Source: Ananas comosus (taxonomy: Eukaryota > Streptophyta > Magnoliopsida > Poales > Bromeliaceae). Taken from it: 64,000 nucleotides of DNA. Positions within the stretch are counted from its first letter, which is position 1, and every line of letters begins with the position of its first letter. The DNA lies in contig NC_033628.1 in NCBI RefSeq assembly GCF_001540865.1, forward strand, positions 11,877,249-11,941,248, written 5' to 3'. The notes beneath the pieces were generated by a model, which saw only the letters and a list, made by a program, of their open reading frames with translations, had not been told where the DNA came from and made no database searches. A program made the position numbers and the translations under genes. Positions 48,245 through 60,739 of the stretch are shown here, one piece after another.

Positions 48245-48576
48245 TATTTTTTTTTTTTTGAGAAAAAGGTAGGACGCTATCTGCTTCATTCATTGATTCA
48301 ATAAATTAAGCTACAAGTGTGGAGCAACTAGCCCCCGAAAAGGGCGGTGAAAAAAAAAAAAAATAAAAGTCCTTCACGATTAGCTAGAAGGCTCGAGAAG
48401 AAGATCCCACTCCTTGACGAGCGACTTGAGTCTGTGGGCTGCCAACACTGGGTTGGGGAGGATATTTCGAAATATACAGTCGTTTCTGACCTTTCAAGTG
48501 ATCCACCAACATCCCACTAGATCGGAAAGTCTGGTTCGCTTCATTTGATGATCCTTTCTTTTCGCTTCATTGGGTT
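48245..48576 (-). mobile_element. 5'-truncated LINE, 332 bp, 12-bp TSD
   Basis: Direct repeats GTGTATAAACTG flank it (48233-48244 and 48577-48588). The plus strand begins with a T run, GAGAAAAAGGTAGGACGC and TGCTTCATTCATTGATTC, the shared LINE tail. On the minus strand, RNDCIFRNILPN and RLKSLVKEWDLLLEPSS follow the end of LINE ORF2, so the insert includes the last coding bases. Confidence 0.88.
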
Positions 48577-48588
48577 GTGTATAAACTG

Positions 48589-51179
48589 CATTGCTTGAAT
48601 ATAAATATGCTTTACTTGTATTATGCTCTTGAATTAAAAGATTTACAAAATCTCTTTGAGTTTTTAGTTAAACAAAAATGATTAGACAAATGAGTAAATT
48701 TAGGCATCGAAAAGTCTGAAATTTTAGATTAATTTACGCATATATTATAGACGTACACGTAGCACTGCTCTAAAAAGAATAAAGAGTGGGTGGCGAGTAA
48801 AAGAGAAGCACTTTTGTCCCATTTCAAGATTTGTTTAAAGTTTCAGTGACTACTTAATTAATTATATTACTCTTTCAATCTTATCCTTCTAATTTTATAT
48901 CCCTTCCTTTGGAGAACAAAAAAGAAACCATGCTACCAACTAGAACTAAGACATATATGCATGTAGAATAAAATATGGACAAGAAAACAAAATTTAAGTG
49001 ATCTGCTTAGTTGACAAGCAAAAGCAAATGAACAATACACATCAAAGTTAGTTCCAGCATCAAATCCTTGTCTATGTATGTGACTCTTTGTTGGCCTACC
49101 AACTAAATTTGCTAAGTTATAATCAAATATGATGGCACCTTGTTCTAAAAGATTTGTGTGTGTGCAATGTGAGGTGTGGTTAATTTCCTTTTGTTTCGCT
49201 TTCTCGCATATCACAAATGGAGCATCAATGACTAATCGTACGATTAATCGTAGTTAAATATGGATAATTTATTCAAACTGGATTCACATCTAATTGCATT
49301 ATCATTCTTGATTAGGGCAAAAGTTATTAATACTCATAGCCCTCATGTGGAGCATATGATAATCCTCGAAACCAAATAGCAACTCTCTATTGTTTAGTGG
49401 TTAATTAGTGTCTAATAAATGTGAACTCATATACCAAATGATTTTAAGTAACATTCTCTTCTCATATTAAACTATTTCAACATGTAACTACAGCTCACAT
49501 GTGTACACCAATGATTAATTAGAAGAAAAAAAACATATGTTTATTATTATTATTATTATTTTTATAGAGAGTTGGTTAGGTTTCGAAGGGGAATATTAAA
49601 ACCGTTTACTTGTTAGAACACAGAAAAAAAAAAAAGAAAAAAAAGAATGACTTCAAAGTAATCCAAACTATGACATTATACTACCCCACATGCTATTTCC
49701 ATGGGACCTTTTTTTTGGTGTCTATATATGTTGTGTTTGTGTCTTATTTTTTTATTGGATTTTTCACTTAATATATAGAATTTGGATGATTGAAATTTGT
49801 TGGGTAGCATTTTTGTTGATTGATGTCACATGCTAACTCCCAATAGACGACATTAAAACGATATTACTTCACAATTTGTAATGCTTTATCCAGCGTGAGA
49901 GAGTACCATGGTGAATTATAGAAAGGTTCAATTAATGAACTTTATAGTTTTCATCTTATCGAGAGGAAATTTTCATAGTTTAAGATGATGATAACATTTT
50001 GTAGTTTTAAGGAAACACAGCGATAATGATATTATCGGAATTACTATTGACAAAGAGATTTATTGTATCTACTCCTTGTTCATTAACGGAATTTAATCGA
50101 AAATTGAAATGTTAATATTAGTATTTTATAAGAAATGATGCAAAGCAACGTTACTGGTTTTGTACATACTAGCAGTAACGACATTAATGGAGCTTGAGGA
50201 CAATATCTAGTTATTAAATGAGAGAGATATGATTCATTTCATAAAATCTCCACAGGGTTAGTTTCGTCCAAATATTGTAGTAGTGAATGCGATGTATCCC
50301 AAGTTATTCGACAATTAAATTCGAGTTTAAATGCAAAAAATGTAGGATACCCCAACAAGCTATAAATATTTGGTAATCATAAGTTATGTTTAGCTTTAAT
50401 TAGATTGTACTTAGACAAAACTCCAATCAAACATAGTGTAGTCTCTTAACCCATGAGATCGCGGGTCGCACGAACTCAACTTAGTTTTGTCAAATTTGAG
50501 CAGCAAACTAAACATGCCGCTGTCCCATTTTTTTAAACTGATAGATTCAATGTGTGAGTTACACACATCCAAACATGTCTCGTTCATGTTTCGATCATTT
50601 TGTTTTCGCTGTTTCTATCTATTATATATTGTCAATAAACATCAGTTATCACATCTAAGAATCAAGGTAACAAATGCAGTATCTATCAAATTAGAAAAAT
50701 TTTTTTAAATGAAAGAAAAGGCCAAATCATTGTATTCCCTAATTGCCTCAATTCCCCCAATTTGATGGGCCCAATTTTCATGCCCAAAAATATGCCTTTT
50801 TCCATATAAAAAAGCAAAAAGATTAAAAAAAAGTACTATTAATTAATTTTTCTGTTAGAGTCAATAATTTTATTAACAATAAAATGAAAAGAATAAATAA
50901 ATTTATAGAAATTTTAACTTAATTAATTAAGATAAATTTAGAAAATATTGATTTAGAAAATAATGTCAAGGACACAGTCATCTCTAATAAATATAGCATA
51001 TAAGATATATCTGAAATTGATTATATTGTAGGCTTTGTAGCACGTAAGATAATAAAGAGTCAAATAAATGCAATATTATAACTTCCTTTTGAAGGATATT
51101 TATTGTGAAAAAAAGTATTTTTCTATTTTTATTAAAAAATAGTGCTATTTACCAACCTACTAAGATTTCGTTTGAGATT
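48589..51179. other. AT-rich intergenic region
   Basis: About 2.6 kb with (TTA)n at 49540-49561 and no recognised genes. Open frames at 48933-49214 and 50487-50708 have no domain that I know. Confidence 0.45.
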
Positions 51180-51600
51180 GCGTTACGTGCGGTGAGAAAC
51201 GATGATGAAAAAATATCATATTTGTTTCCATAAGTAATATTGCGTTTTGCATATTGCGGTTAGTTGGTTAAGATATATTTTTTCCGGTCCCATCGGAGAA
51301 CACAGAAGTATATTCCTATATATTTTTTCTTAACTCCATTCTATCTAATAGTATTTGACAAACCTCGATACCAAACTAAGCCCAAGGTATCGTTTGGGAT
51401 TGCGGAGAAATTGTTTTACGTGCAGTGAAAAACGACAATGGTAAAATACCTTATTTGTTTCCGTACGTAATATTGCGTTCTGCATATTGTCGTTAGTCCG
51501 TTACAATATATTTTCTGCGTTTTCATCGGAAAACACAGAAGTATATTCCTATATTCTTTTTCTCAACTCCATTCCTATCAATACCAAACTAAGCCTAATT
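51180..51600. repeat. Two tandem copies of a 200-bp MITE-like repeat
   Basis: TCGTTTGAGATTGCG at about 51168 and TCGTTTGGGATTGCGG at 51388 begin the two units; both contain TGTTTCC(A/G)TA(A/C)GTAATATTGCG and ACACAGAAGTATATTCCTAT and end in ATACCAAACTAAGCC. Single reversed copies lie near 36.15 and 40.25 kb. Confidence 0.75.
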
Positions 51601-52313
51601 TAGTTTAAATCTTACGCTCCCAATCCCCATCCAGGCCAACATTTTTTTAAAAAAAATCTTATCAATTTTTTAATATTAAAAATTTTGAAAACAGAACTTT
51701 AAATTTTTATATGAGTGAATGTATTATGGACATGATGCTCATACGGTGCAATTTTTTTTCGTTATTTGATAATATTGATATCCAAATGATCGTCATTCTT
51801 TTTGTATGAAATGAGGCAGTGTATACTTTTTGAAAGTTGAGGGTTCCCATACATTTTATTTTAATATATTTTTTTTATCAAAAAAAAGAGTTTGGAATTT
51901 AAAATCCGTTAAGGCAAGGGGTGTACTCGGTTTGATTTAGTTCGATTTTCCGAAAATTTTCAAATCAAATTCACAACCGGACCAAGCTGATTTAGTTCAG
52001 CTTTGTTACTAGTCGATTTTCAGTTCTGTTCGGTTAAAAACCAAAAAAACAAAATTAAAATTGAACCAAAATTAAATCAAATTATTTTCAAAAATAGATT
52101 AAATAAAAAAACCTGTGAGCACTCGTAAACACCACCACCGAACCACTCTGCTTTGTAATTTGCGACTGTACTTTCCCTCCCGCGACCCACACTCCACCCC
52201 ACGCTGTAAAAGCCCTCTTCAATCAACACTTGAGTGAATTGAATTCATTGAAAATAATAAATAAATAAATAAATACTATAAAAATAAATTAAATTTATAT
52301 ATATTATTATATG

Positions 52314-52509
52314 AAGAGCTACTATATTATCAGAATTATATAAAATTTGATGCTTCCGACATTTTAAATAGTATTTTTAGGATTAAGTCGGCCCCACAGG
52401 ATAATAGAATTGAATCAAAAATTAAGAATGATGAAAAAAGTTGAACGAAAGGTCAAAAAGTCAAAAGCAACGAATTTTTTATACTTCTGATAGTATAGTA
52501 ACGCTACTC
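52314..52509. mobile_element. MITE of the 34.7-kb family
   Basis: Left end GAAGAGCTACTATATTATCAG; right end CTGATAGTATAGTAACGCTAC-type. The interior AAAAGTCAAAAGCAACGAA and TAGGATTAAGTCGGCCCCAC match the family. A (TTA)n run follows at 52508-52545. Confidence 0.75.
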
Positions 52510-52540
<31 letters not shown>

Positions 52541-52841
52541 GTTATCGTTGTTGTTGTTGTTGTTATTAGTATTAAATTATATTTAATATTTTTATGATGG
52601 TACTGGGGCCCAAATTCCAAGACCAACACCGATGCATCACCTCCTGGGCTGCGATAAAACACCGCCGAAAGGAAGGAATGGAGGAAGGTCCACCACCAAC
52701 ACGCACATACAAAAGTTACGAAGCCCCTGCTGCCGCATCCTCCTCTTGTGTTGAATTATATTGGATTGGATTAGAGCGTGGGGGGATTGGGGAAAGGAAA
52801 GGAGAAGTCGGCGACGAGTAGGAAATCCGGCGCCGACTTCA

Positions 52842-53534
52842 ATGGCGACGGGCTGGGTTCGAGCCCTGCGCTGCAAATCCAATGCCGTCGACGACGTCGC
52901 GTCGCCGCCGATTTCTCTAAAGAAGCCCCTCCTCCTCCCCATCTCCTGCGCCGACTCCTCGCTTTTACCGAAATACCCCTCCTCTTTTCCCAAAATACCC
53001 TCCGCTGCGAAACGTCGGCGCCGTGCTAGGGCTAGTAGTAGTAGTAGTAGCAGTAGGAGCAAGGCGAAGCCCTCGGCGTTCCCCGCCTCGCCCATGGCGG
53101 CGGCGGCGGCGGCGGCGGAGGGGGGGGCGTTCCCGACGCTGGCGGAGGTGCCGGAGGGGCACTCGTCGCGGCGGGTGGTGGAGATCATCTTCGTGTCGAG
53201 CTGGGGCGCGGCGCCGTTCCCGGGCGAGATCGAGATGCTCTTCCGCGTCCACAACCCGGCGCGCACCGCGGCGCGGTTCGAGGAGTACCGCGACGCCGTG
53301 CGCGCCCGCGCCGCGCGCTCCGGGGAGCCCCGCTGCGCCGCGGACGGGAACGAGGTGATGCGCTTCCACTGCGGCGGCGGCGGCGGCGTGGCGGCCGAGG
53401 GGATCTGGACCGAGTCGGATCCCGAGTCGGAGGGCGACTCGGTCTCGCTCGGCAAGGGCGAGCTCGTCGTCTTCGATCGCCGCGCCGTTCTCCCCTGCTT
53501 CCTAATCATCTACAAAATTAACACTTCTAATTAA
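52842..53534 (+). CDS. Plant PARP-like / zinc-finger-associated family protein, internally shortened
   Basis: A single exon of 230 residues, very GC-rich. The start MATGWVRALRCKS matches the usual basic N-terminus of this plant-only family; a Ser-rich and Ala-rich linker follows. The conserved block starts near residue 105 (LAEVPEGHSSRRVVEIIFVS), continues through FPGEIEMLFRVHNPARTAAR and RCAADGNEVMRFHC, and the protein ends with SVSLGKGELVVFDRRAVLPC and FLIIYKINTSN. In relatives as I recall them, roughly 80-100 residues (including the Gly/Ala-rich core of the PARP-like fold) lie between MRFHC and the segment before VFDPRAVLPCFLIIYKL; here a short GGGGGVAAEG joins them in frame. NAD-binding activity is not established in this family. 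The function is unknown. Confidence 0.75.
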   Translation: MATGWVRALRCKSNAVDDVASPPISLKKPLLLPISCADSSLLPKYPSSFPKIPSAAKRRRRARASSSSSSSRSKAKPSAFPASPMAAAAAAAEGGAFPTLAEVPEGHSSRRVVEIIFVSSWGAAPFPGEIEMLFRVHNPARTAARFEEYRDAVRARAARSGEPRCAADGNEVMRFHCGGGGGVAAEGIWTESDPESEGDSVSLGKGELVVFDRRAVLPCFLIIYKINTSN

Positions 53535-54470
53535 AATTTTTGGCCATTTTCTAACTCGTTTCTGTGACTAGATCCTAATTTTAGTGTTGTGTTGTGTGGT
53601 GTGTGGTGTGTGGTGTTTGTGCAGTGGACCCAAAATAGAATTTTTTGGGTTGGTAGGCTAAAATGTGATGTAAAAGATGCTCTTTTTTTCTTTAATTTTA
53701 TGGGTATAGAAACTTTTTTATGTTATTTTTTTGTGTTTCAGAAAAAAAATTATAGCTTTGTGTGGTGCATGCTTTGCTTTTGTGGTGCGACGCTGGTACA
53801 AATCTACATCCTCAGAGATTTGTCCGAGTGTGGTGTGGTGTGGTGTGGTGTGGCTTTTGTTAAAAGCAATTTTGACCTTTTGTGGCCATGGCAAAAGAGA
53901 TTTTGGCCTTTGTGGGGTGTGAGTATAAATTCCCCAGAAACTTGATGGTAACGTTTGTAAGATCCAGCCCACTACATCTTTCCACACTTTTCTTTTCTTG
54001 TTTTTTTATTTTTTTATTTTTATTTTTTACCTTTTTCTTTTTTGGTTTAATTTGCTTTTCCTCCAAGTAGATTTACAATGTATCACAGAAGCGCTTCTCT
54101 GCTGCAATGCTGCTGCTGCTGCTGCTGCTGCTGCTAGACTTGTAGTTCTTGTTTAGTTGCAGAAGCCGAGCCAAACAGCGCTACAATGATCGCTCAATCA
54201 ACTTGGAATCCGTCGACCGCAAACCTATTTTTGTGCTGATATTGTATTAACACCCACGAACGAAATCGCTCCGATTGTTAGCTAGTATTTGAAGATATAT
54301 ATTTTGATACGGGACAGTTCCGCAAGAGAAGCTATAATAAGATTATTGATGGAATTTTGCTTCTCTATTTTTTCAAAAATTTTTGGACAGTGAGACAACT
54401 GTACTACCTTGTCCCGTTCATTCATGTTTTCACTGTGTCGCTCAACAATTAATCATACTTTGATTAGTTT
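53535..54470. other. 3' flank with GTG-rich and CTG repeats
   Basis: GTGTGGT-type runs at about 53585-53620 and 53828-53852, T-rich tract at 54000-54055 and (CTG)n at 54108-54135. The first part is probably 3' UTR. Confidence 0.5.
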
Positions 54471-54471
54471 G

Positions 54472-55080
54472 CTTTTGTTTTTTTTGTTTTTTTTGTTTTC
54501 CTGAGAAAGAGAAAGATAGCACGATTATCTATTTCATTCATTTAGCATATAAATTTATCTACATGGGTTAAAAACATGGCCACGAAAAAAATATGAGGCA
54601 ACGAAAAGCTAAAAAAAAAAGGAAAAAAAAGAGACAAAGACAAAACCAAAAAATCAAAGAAAAATAGATAAATTTCACTCCTCGCTCAAACCAAGTTATT
54701 AAGAGCTGTAAAACTCCGTTCATTTTCTATCCACGTCTCAAATTCATCTAACAGACATTGGGAGGTCAAAAAATTAGTTTCTAAAAATTACGTTATTTCT
54801 TTCTTGCCAGATCATCTACCAAGATATTGTAACTCTCGTTAGATTCTTTGATGTTGTCCCTTGGAGGCTGTTCTTTAACAGAAACTCCCAGACACTCCCG
54901 ACCTCCGTCACATATCCCGAAATATGCCTATCTTTTAGAATGTTGAACATAAACAATTTACTGATTATACATTCTATAAGCAGATGATCAACAGTCTCGC
55001 TGCCGCAGTCTCAACTCACCGTTGGTTTCCGGACCATTCTCTTTTGGATATATTATCAACCATGAGTAGGCATTTGTTAG
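54472..55080 (-). pseudogene. Degenerate LINE with zf-RVT trace
   Basis: T-rich start, then the tail hairpin GATAGCACGATTATC and TTTCATTCATTTAGC. Further in, the minus strand encodes GSETVDHLLIECII, the second half of the LINE zinc-binding motif, among many stops and frameshifts. It belongs to a different subfamily from the 41.8-kb copy. Confidence 0.7.
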
Positions 55081-55791
55081 CTGTCCCTAAATAATGTGGC
55101 AAAACTGTGAATGCCATTGCCTTGTGTTGTAATAAAGTGCCAATTCAAACCTAATCCTCTAAACCTCTAAAATATCATTTTAAATATCCTTTCAAATGTA
55201 TAAAACTATCATCAATATCCCACTGAACTAAGATGAATGGGTGATGATAATTTTAACTAAAAAGAAGGCGGGAAAGAGCGACAGAACAATTCGATTTAAA
55301 TAGCTGTTTGGTAAAAGAAATCTAAAGTGCCAAACTAGTCCTAACTAGGGCATTAACTTTATCCAGTACAAATGAAACCCTGTATTTTTTTTTTTTTAAA
55401 CTTCTCCTCCTTTTTTTCTTCTAAAAAGGCCCGCAAATACATTATTGGAGGCAACCGTAATAATAGGTCTCGTTCGGACCCACTACATGGAAAAGTCTAA
55501 ATAAAGGATCTTTCCATCTAAGCTAAGGTGAATTGGTGATAGTTAACTTTATCTGAAACAGAAAGAGAACAATAATAGTAATTATCACTCACGAATAGGG
55601 ACAGTACATTCAATTGAATGGTCCCTGGTTAGGGCAAGTTGGCCGAGATTGCCTTGCTTTACGCCGCTACAACGGTATGGTTCACATGCACCTCATTCAC
55701 TCACTCGCATAAATTGTTTTTAGTCCAAAACGATAAATAAGAGATGTAGGACTACGGTGAAAATTAAATTGTATACTAAGTAATGCTACGG

Positions 55792-55795
<4 letters not shown>
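55081..55795. other. Intergenic DNA
   Basis: No gene or clear element was seen. An (AT)n run closes it at 55796-55822, next to the N at 55823. Confidence 0.4.
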
Positions 55796-55822
<27 letters not shown>

Positions 55823-55825
55823 NCC

Positions 55826-58111
55826 TGTCATTTCTGAACTCTCGAAATGACGCGAGTGACCAGCCAACAAGGCTCAGCGACTACACAAAAGCTCACGAAG
55901 CACCGTCGGAATAATTCTGAACCAAAACCGCGTTCCGTCGGCGGATTTTGCCGACAAACGCACCGAAAATACATTTCCGATCTTCGCAAAGGTTCGGGGC
56001 CTTGGACAATCAGTCCAGAGATCACCCACAGCCTACCCATGCTGCCAACAGCAGCCGCAACAACCGGAATTGCATAAAAGCCCTTTCGAATACCCGAAAT
56101 CGCATTATTTCATGCGATTTCGGCGCTTTTATGGTCTGTCTGCACAAACCAGAAGTGAATCGGCCGAGCCAATATACCCATTGATAGGTTTCGACGTGCC
56201 GGAGGCCGTGCTCACCTTTCGGAGCAATTTCGGCCACTGCGGAGAGCCTGGAGTGACGCGAAAATCTGCGAACAGCACGCACAGCATGAAAAACGTGCTT
56301 ATCTCGCTAACTAGGGGCTCGCTGACCCTAATTGAGGTGAGCACTGTGATCAGGACTGACAGACTATCATCGTGCTCACCCCCGGAGGCATTGGAACAGC
56401 CTCGGGTCGCCGGAACAGTGACTAGAACAGGGAATCATGTGCAGGACAGCAGCAACAATGCTTACCGGCCAGGGCAGAGCTAGGGCTAGCCGCCGGCGGC
56501 CGGACGGCGAGCGCTTCGGCCGGAGGTGGGAGCAGATGGTCCAAGGGGTCCGGGGAACCTGCTGGCCGGCGGCGGGAGGCGGCCGGTGGCGCGGCGGAAG
56601 AGATCAATTCCTCCAAGTGGCTCTCGAGTTCAGCGCTTCCCGGCGGCGCGGCGGCGGTCGGAGGAGGTCGGGGCGACGGCGATCCTTCGCCGGAGGCCGT
56701 GGGAAGGGTGGTGCTCCCCGCTGTGGGCAGCGGCGACGCGCGGAAAGGAGGGAAGCCCAGCTTCGGCCCGCACCAAGTCTGGGCGGTTGCAGGAGCTTCA
56801 GGCGGCGGCCGGCGGTGGTCGGGGACGCCGGGAAACACGCGCGTGAGGTCGCTGACAGAAGAGGGAGGCGGGGCGGACCGCCTCGAGGCGGCTGCAGCTC
56901 GCGGCCACGAGCTGACTCGAGCTCGGCCCGAGCTGCAGCAGATTGCCGTAGATGGTCCCGACGGCGCCGGCGGCGCGTGCGGACGGCGACGGCTGGTAGG
57001 GACGGCGCCGGGGAGATCGAGAAGGGTGGTTCATCCAATCCCGAGCGGCAGCAGGGCGAGGAGGAGGAGATCTCACAACCTCGGCCAGATCTGTCCAGGT
57101 TGGCCGCATCCTGCCAGGGCTGCGGTGGCGGCGCTCCGGGGCGGTCGGGACGGCGGCGGCCGGCGGCGATGATGTTGGAGAAGGGTCTCTGCCAGAGGGT
57201 GCAGTCTCGACGTGGATGGTCACCCCTCGAGCTCAAAGACCAAAGAAGATGGTGGCTAGGTGGAGATGATAGTAGAGGAGAGGCCGATCCTGGTTTCCGG
57301 CGGCTGGGGAAGCTCGCCGGCGGCCGGGGCGCGCGCCCTGCTAGGGCATGGACCTGCAGATGGCGGCTAGGGCACAGCTGGGCGCTGGGTTGAGTAGATC
57401 TAGGGTTTCGTGCATAGAAACCCTAGATGCACATTGTATACAAAGTGCAATTTTGCACAAAAGTCCACCGAACTACAAATTTCAACCCTAGTCCTTCACA
57501 ATGGGTAACTCTCGCGCTTTTGCACCTCCACAATCGATCTCGCGCGATTCGGTACATAAAATATTACGACTTTTGCGAATTTCCCGATTTTCCACTCTCG
57601 ACCCCTTAGCGAACTTATTGCAATTCCCAAAGATCCGTCCATCGGATTTCCGATCGGATCACGCCAACGCGTTCAGCACGTCGAGGCATCGAATCTAGCA
57701 TTTCGTTTCGTCCGATTTGATCTCCGATTCACGACGAAATCCATTCTCTCTCCAAAAGGCCAAAATGATGCACAATTACATAAGAAACATGTATTTTCAG
57801 ATTTTCTCGAAAACCGTGCATCAGATCTAAAATCCGTCAGTGCCATTGGTTCCAGAATAGCTGAACCGTTCAAAACGAGCTATTGGATCGCTATGAACGG
57901 AGTCCGATACGCGCCGAAAGCCAACTCTACTCCGTGGCTTCTCCGGAAAACCGGAGTTACTATTCACTTAAGTGAAAACTAATAATCGCGTAACTTCTCC
58001 ATTTTAGCTCATTTTCTCCTGAAACTTGACGAGTGCTTATGTAATTAAATTACACACATAAACATCTTCAACAGAGAGTTTAGTTGCACTGTAAAAATCT
58101 CAGTCCTTACA
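55826..58111. mobile_element. LTR-like block, about 2.3 kb
   Basis: It begins TGTCATTTCTGAAC and ends AATCTCAGTCCTTACA, so both ends have TG...CA form. About 345 bp of its right end recurs inverted at 62151-62496. The centre (56440-57390) is GC-rich and open in several frames with Arg/Gly/Pro text, but no gag or pol domain. The right half repeats a style of sequence typical of transcribed LTRs. A purine-rich tract on the minus strand (GGAGGGAGAAAA and more) lies just outside the right end, like a polypurine tract, which would make this the 3' LTR of a minus-strand element. No target duplication can be checked because of the N on the left. Confidence 0.45.
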
Positions 58112-59020
58112 GATTCGTTCTTTTTTTTCTTTTTTTTTTCTCCCTCCATCTCTCTTCCTCTTTCCCCTTCTCTCCAGTGGCGATCTTTATCCCTATCCGA
58201 CCCTCCGACGATGCCACGACACGAGCCGTGCGCACCCCCTTGTCGACACCTTCCGCGCCGCGTGCTACTGTTTCGATCCCGGACTCGCCCCTCCGCACCG
58301 ACGCCTTCCGGGCCGTGCACTACAGGATCGATCCCGAACGCGGCATGCTCCCTCGGCCCCATGAGCTACTCGAATTGATCCCGGGCAACGATCTGAGGAT
58401 TTAGTTCTCCTCAGATCTAGTTCTCCAACTGCGGCGGTTCTCGCACTTCCGATCCCTGACGCCGTTCTCGAGTGCGCGAAATTTTTTAATACCAAAAATT
58501 TTTTATATCACAAATTTTTAATAAATAAAACATAATAAAAAATTTTGTATTTACCTTTTTAGTTTTAATTTTGAGATAGTTAAACCGTATGCTACCTGGT
58601 AATTTTTTAATTCTTTAATTCTAGATTAAGCTATAAGTGAAATGCTCAAAAAGGGTCAGTTGCTTGAAGAGAAAATTTTTAGTGCCTACTTCTAAAATTT
58701 AGATGCTAATTCACATAGCTAGAGTTGTCCAACCTATTTGTAGAACATAGCCTTAAATTATCACATAGCTAGAGTTGTCCAATCTAATTCATATAGCCTC
58801 AAATTATCACCACTTCAACCTTCAGTTAATCTAGGAGGTTAATTGGAGCAAATCGTTCAACAAAAGGACAGCAGGTTAATTGGAGCAAATCGTTCAACAA
58901 GAGGACAGCCTATTCATAGTAGGAGAATACGAATTTCTTATCGAAAAAATCATTATTAGTTATTTACAAAGAGAATGCCTTACACATCACAGATTTGTCA
59001 CACAAATGGCCAAGATTTCT
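58112..59020. other. C-rich block then AT-rich sequence
   Basis: 58112-58480 is pyrimidine- and GC-rich without a domain. 58690-58930 holds short direct repeats (ATCACATAGCTAGAGTTGTCC twice at about 58713 and 58759; GTTAATTGGAGCAAATCG twice at 58839 and 58874). Confidence 0.5.
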
Positions 59021-59104
59021 CCATTGCTTTTCTTCGAATTTCTTATCGAAAAAACTATTATCATTTATTTACATGTTAATTTTAATATTTTGCGCAGGTG
59101 ATTG

Positions 59105-59532
59105 ATGGCATCTATTACAAATTTTCTTGAAGATAGAACAGTTTGGTGCAAATGTAACAAGATAGCTATAATAAGAACTTCACAGCAAGCTAGAAGTAAA
59201 TAAGGCAATTTTATGGATGTCGAAATTATAGAAAGAATAACGATAACTATTGTGATTTTTTCATGTGGTGCGATAAAGTAAATTCCAAAGAACTTTTAGA
59301 ACAAGAAAGTTCTACTCTTTTAAATTTAAAGGAAAGTGTAGACCTTGAACTAGCAGCATCTTCTCCAAAAGCTTCAAATGAAGAGATGCTTCAATGCAAC
59401 AACTATAAGTTATCTAGTTTGGTTGAGCAAATGGAGAATCTGAAAAATAGAGTTAAAAAAGCTTCTACAAGGACAACAGCAATGGTGGAAAGAATTGAAG
59501 CCGAAAGAAAAATTTTTATTGTATCATTTTAG
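59105..59532 (+). pseudogene. GRF zinc-finger protein, copy 1, frameshifted
   Basis: It is about 93 % like the intact gene at 62933-63394. It keeps RTVWCKCNKIA but reads AGTAAATAAGGC where copy 2 has AGTAAAGGAAGGC, so it shifts frame and stops in the middle of the zinc finger. A second one-base loss near 59523 (GTATCATTTTAG) removes the C-terminal membrane segment. The remaining 90-codon frame at 59263-59532 covers only the coiled coil. An acceptor-like TTTTGCGCAG lies upstream of the ATG, as in copy 2. Confidence 0.85.
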
Positions 59533-60289
59533 CAATTATATGTATTAAACTTTTATTCGCCTAAATGTAATATAAACCCACTATGTTCATTTGAGGTGTA
59601 TGTAGGATAGAGTTTCTCAAATTTAATTTCTGAACCAACCTTGACAATTTCATGTGCATTCTCGATGATGTGGCGCAGCTTCGTCTCGGATAATAGAAAG
59701 CTAGTAGGAATTCCTGGTGACATAATCTTCTTCTCGTTTAATTTAGAGACCAATACTGGATCGAAATCCATGAAGACTTCCTGTGAATTAAATTTAAGCA
59801 GACAATAGGATTAAATTACATATAGTAAATCTTTAAGTGCTTATATCAGTGATGAAAATTACAAGTGTCTCTTGCTAAGAATTGCTGGCCATGTAAGTTC
59901 AGTTAATGCACTTGATAGTACAAGCAACTCAAACAACTGTCTGTAATTTAATGTAGGAAAAAACATAATTTAGAATGTGTCATCTATAAAATAATTAAGG
60001 AACATTCGTTGTGATAGATTGAGGTAAGAGGGTTTGACATTGCATACTTATCATCACGCAACTGTTCTCCACAATGTCATTATAGTCAACAACAAAACAA
60101 ATGTTTCTACTCTCATATGACTAGATTTATGAACGAATCACGATTAGAGCAATCAAAACACCCACTTAGAAGAAAGAGAGAAAAACTTATCAGCACCCAA
60201 ATCCTAAATGCATGCACATTAAACTGCATCTATGTGTACTTCAAAATTATCAGCATACATCTAACAAATGAAAAGGCAGATGCAATACA

Positions 60290-60560
60290 ACAATACTCTA
60301 CCACAATCGAAAAAGTAGTGCAATACAATAATACGTTACCACAAAGAAAAGTAAGGCACAATACAATCACAGTCCAAACTATCACAATTCAACTAATACA
60401 ACAATACTCTATCACAAAGAAAAGTAAGGTACAATACAACCACAGTTCAAACTATCACAATTTAACTAATACAACAATACTCTACCGCAAAAAAAAAAAG
60501 GTACAATACAATCACAGTCCAAACTATCACAATTCAACTAATACAACAATGCTCTAATAT
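60290..60560. repeat. 72-bp satellite array, copy 1
   Basis: Three to four units of about 72 bp built on ACAATACTCTACCACAAAG, AATACAATCACAGTCCAAAC and TATCACAATTCAACTAATAC. Because 72 is a multiple of three the array stays open in one frame (60117-60557), which is not evidence of a gene. Confidence 0.85.
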
Positions 60561-60739
60561 AACTATAGTCCAATTAACACAACACTGATTTGTTCTTGCT
60601 TTCAAGTCTCTTCGTCATCGGTTTCTTCAAGTTTCTCGCTAAAATTTGGATCATTAGATGACACTTCATCAACAATCTGCAAATAATATTAATATTAGCA
60701 TACTGTAAATAATAAGAAATGTAAAAATATTTGAAGAAA

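Noticed and set aside
48933..49214. 93-codon minus-strand frame with GRPTKSHIHRQGFDAGTNFD
   Set aside because: Reads somewhat like protein but lacks a start context, splice partners or any family I recognise; left out for lack of support.
52637..53509. 290-codon minus-strand frame
   Set aside because: Antisense of the PARP-like family gene, whose plus-strand frame has conserved motifs.
56437..57393. 318-codon open frame, and antisense frames of 210 and 138 codons
   Set aside because: GC-rich centre of a repeat block, Arg/Gly/Pro text with no domain, and frames open on both strands.
60117..60557. 146-codon frame of repeating residues; also considered as a CRISPR-like array
   Set aside because: It is a 72-bp tandem satellite that stays open because the period is divisible by three; there are no unique spacers and the genome is eukaryotic.
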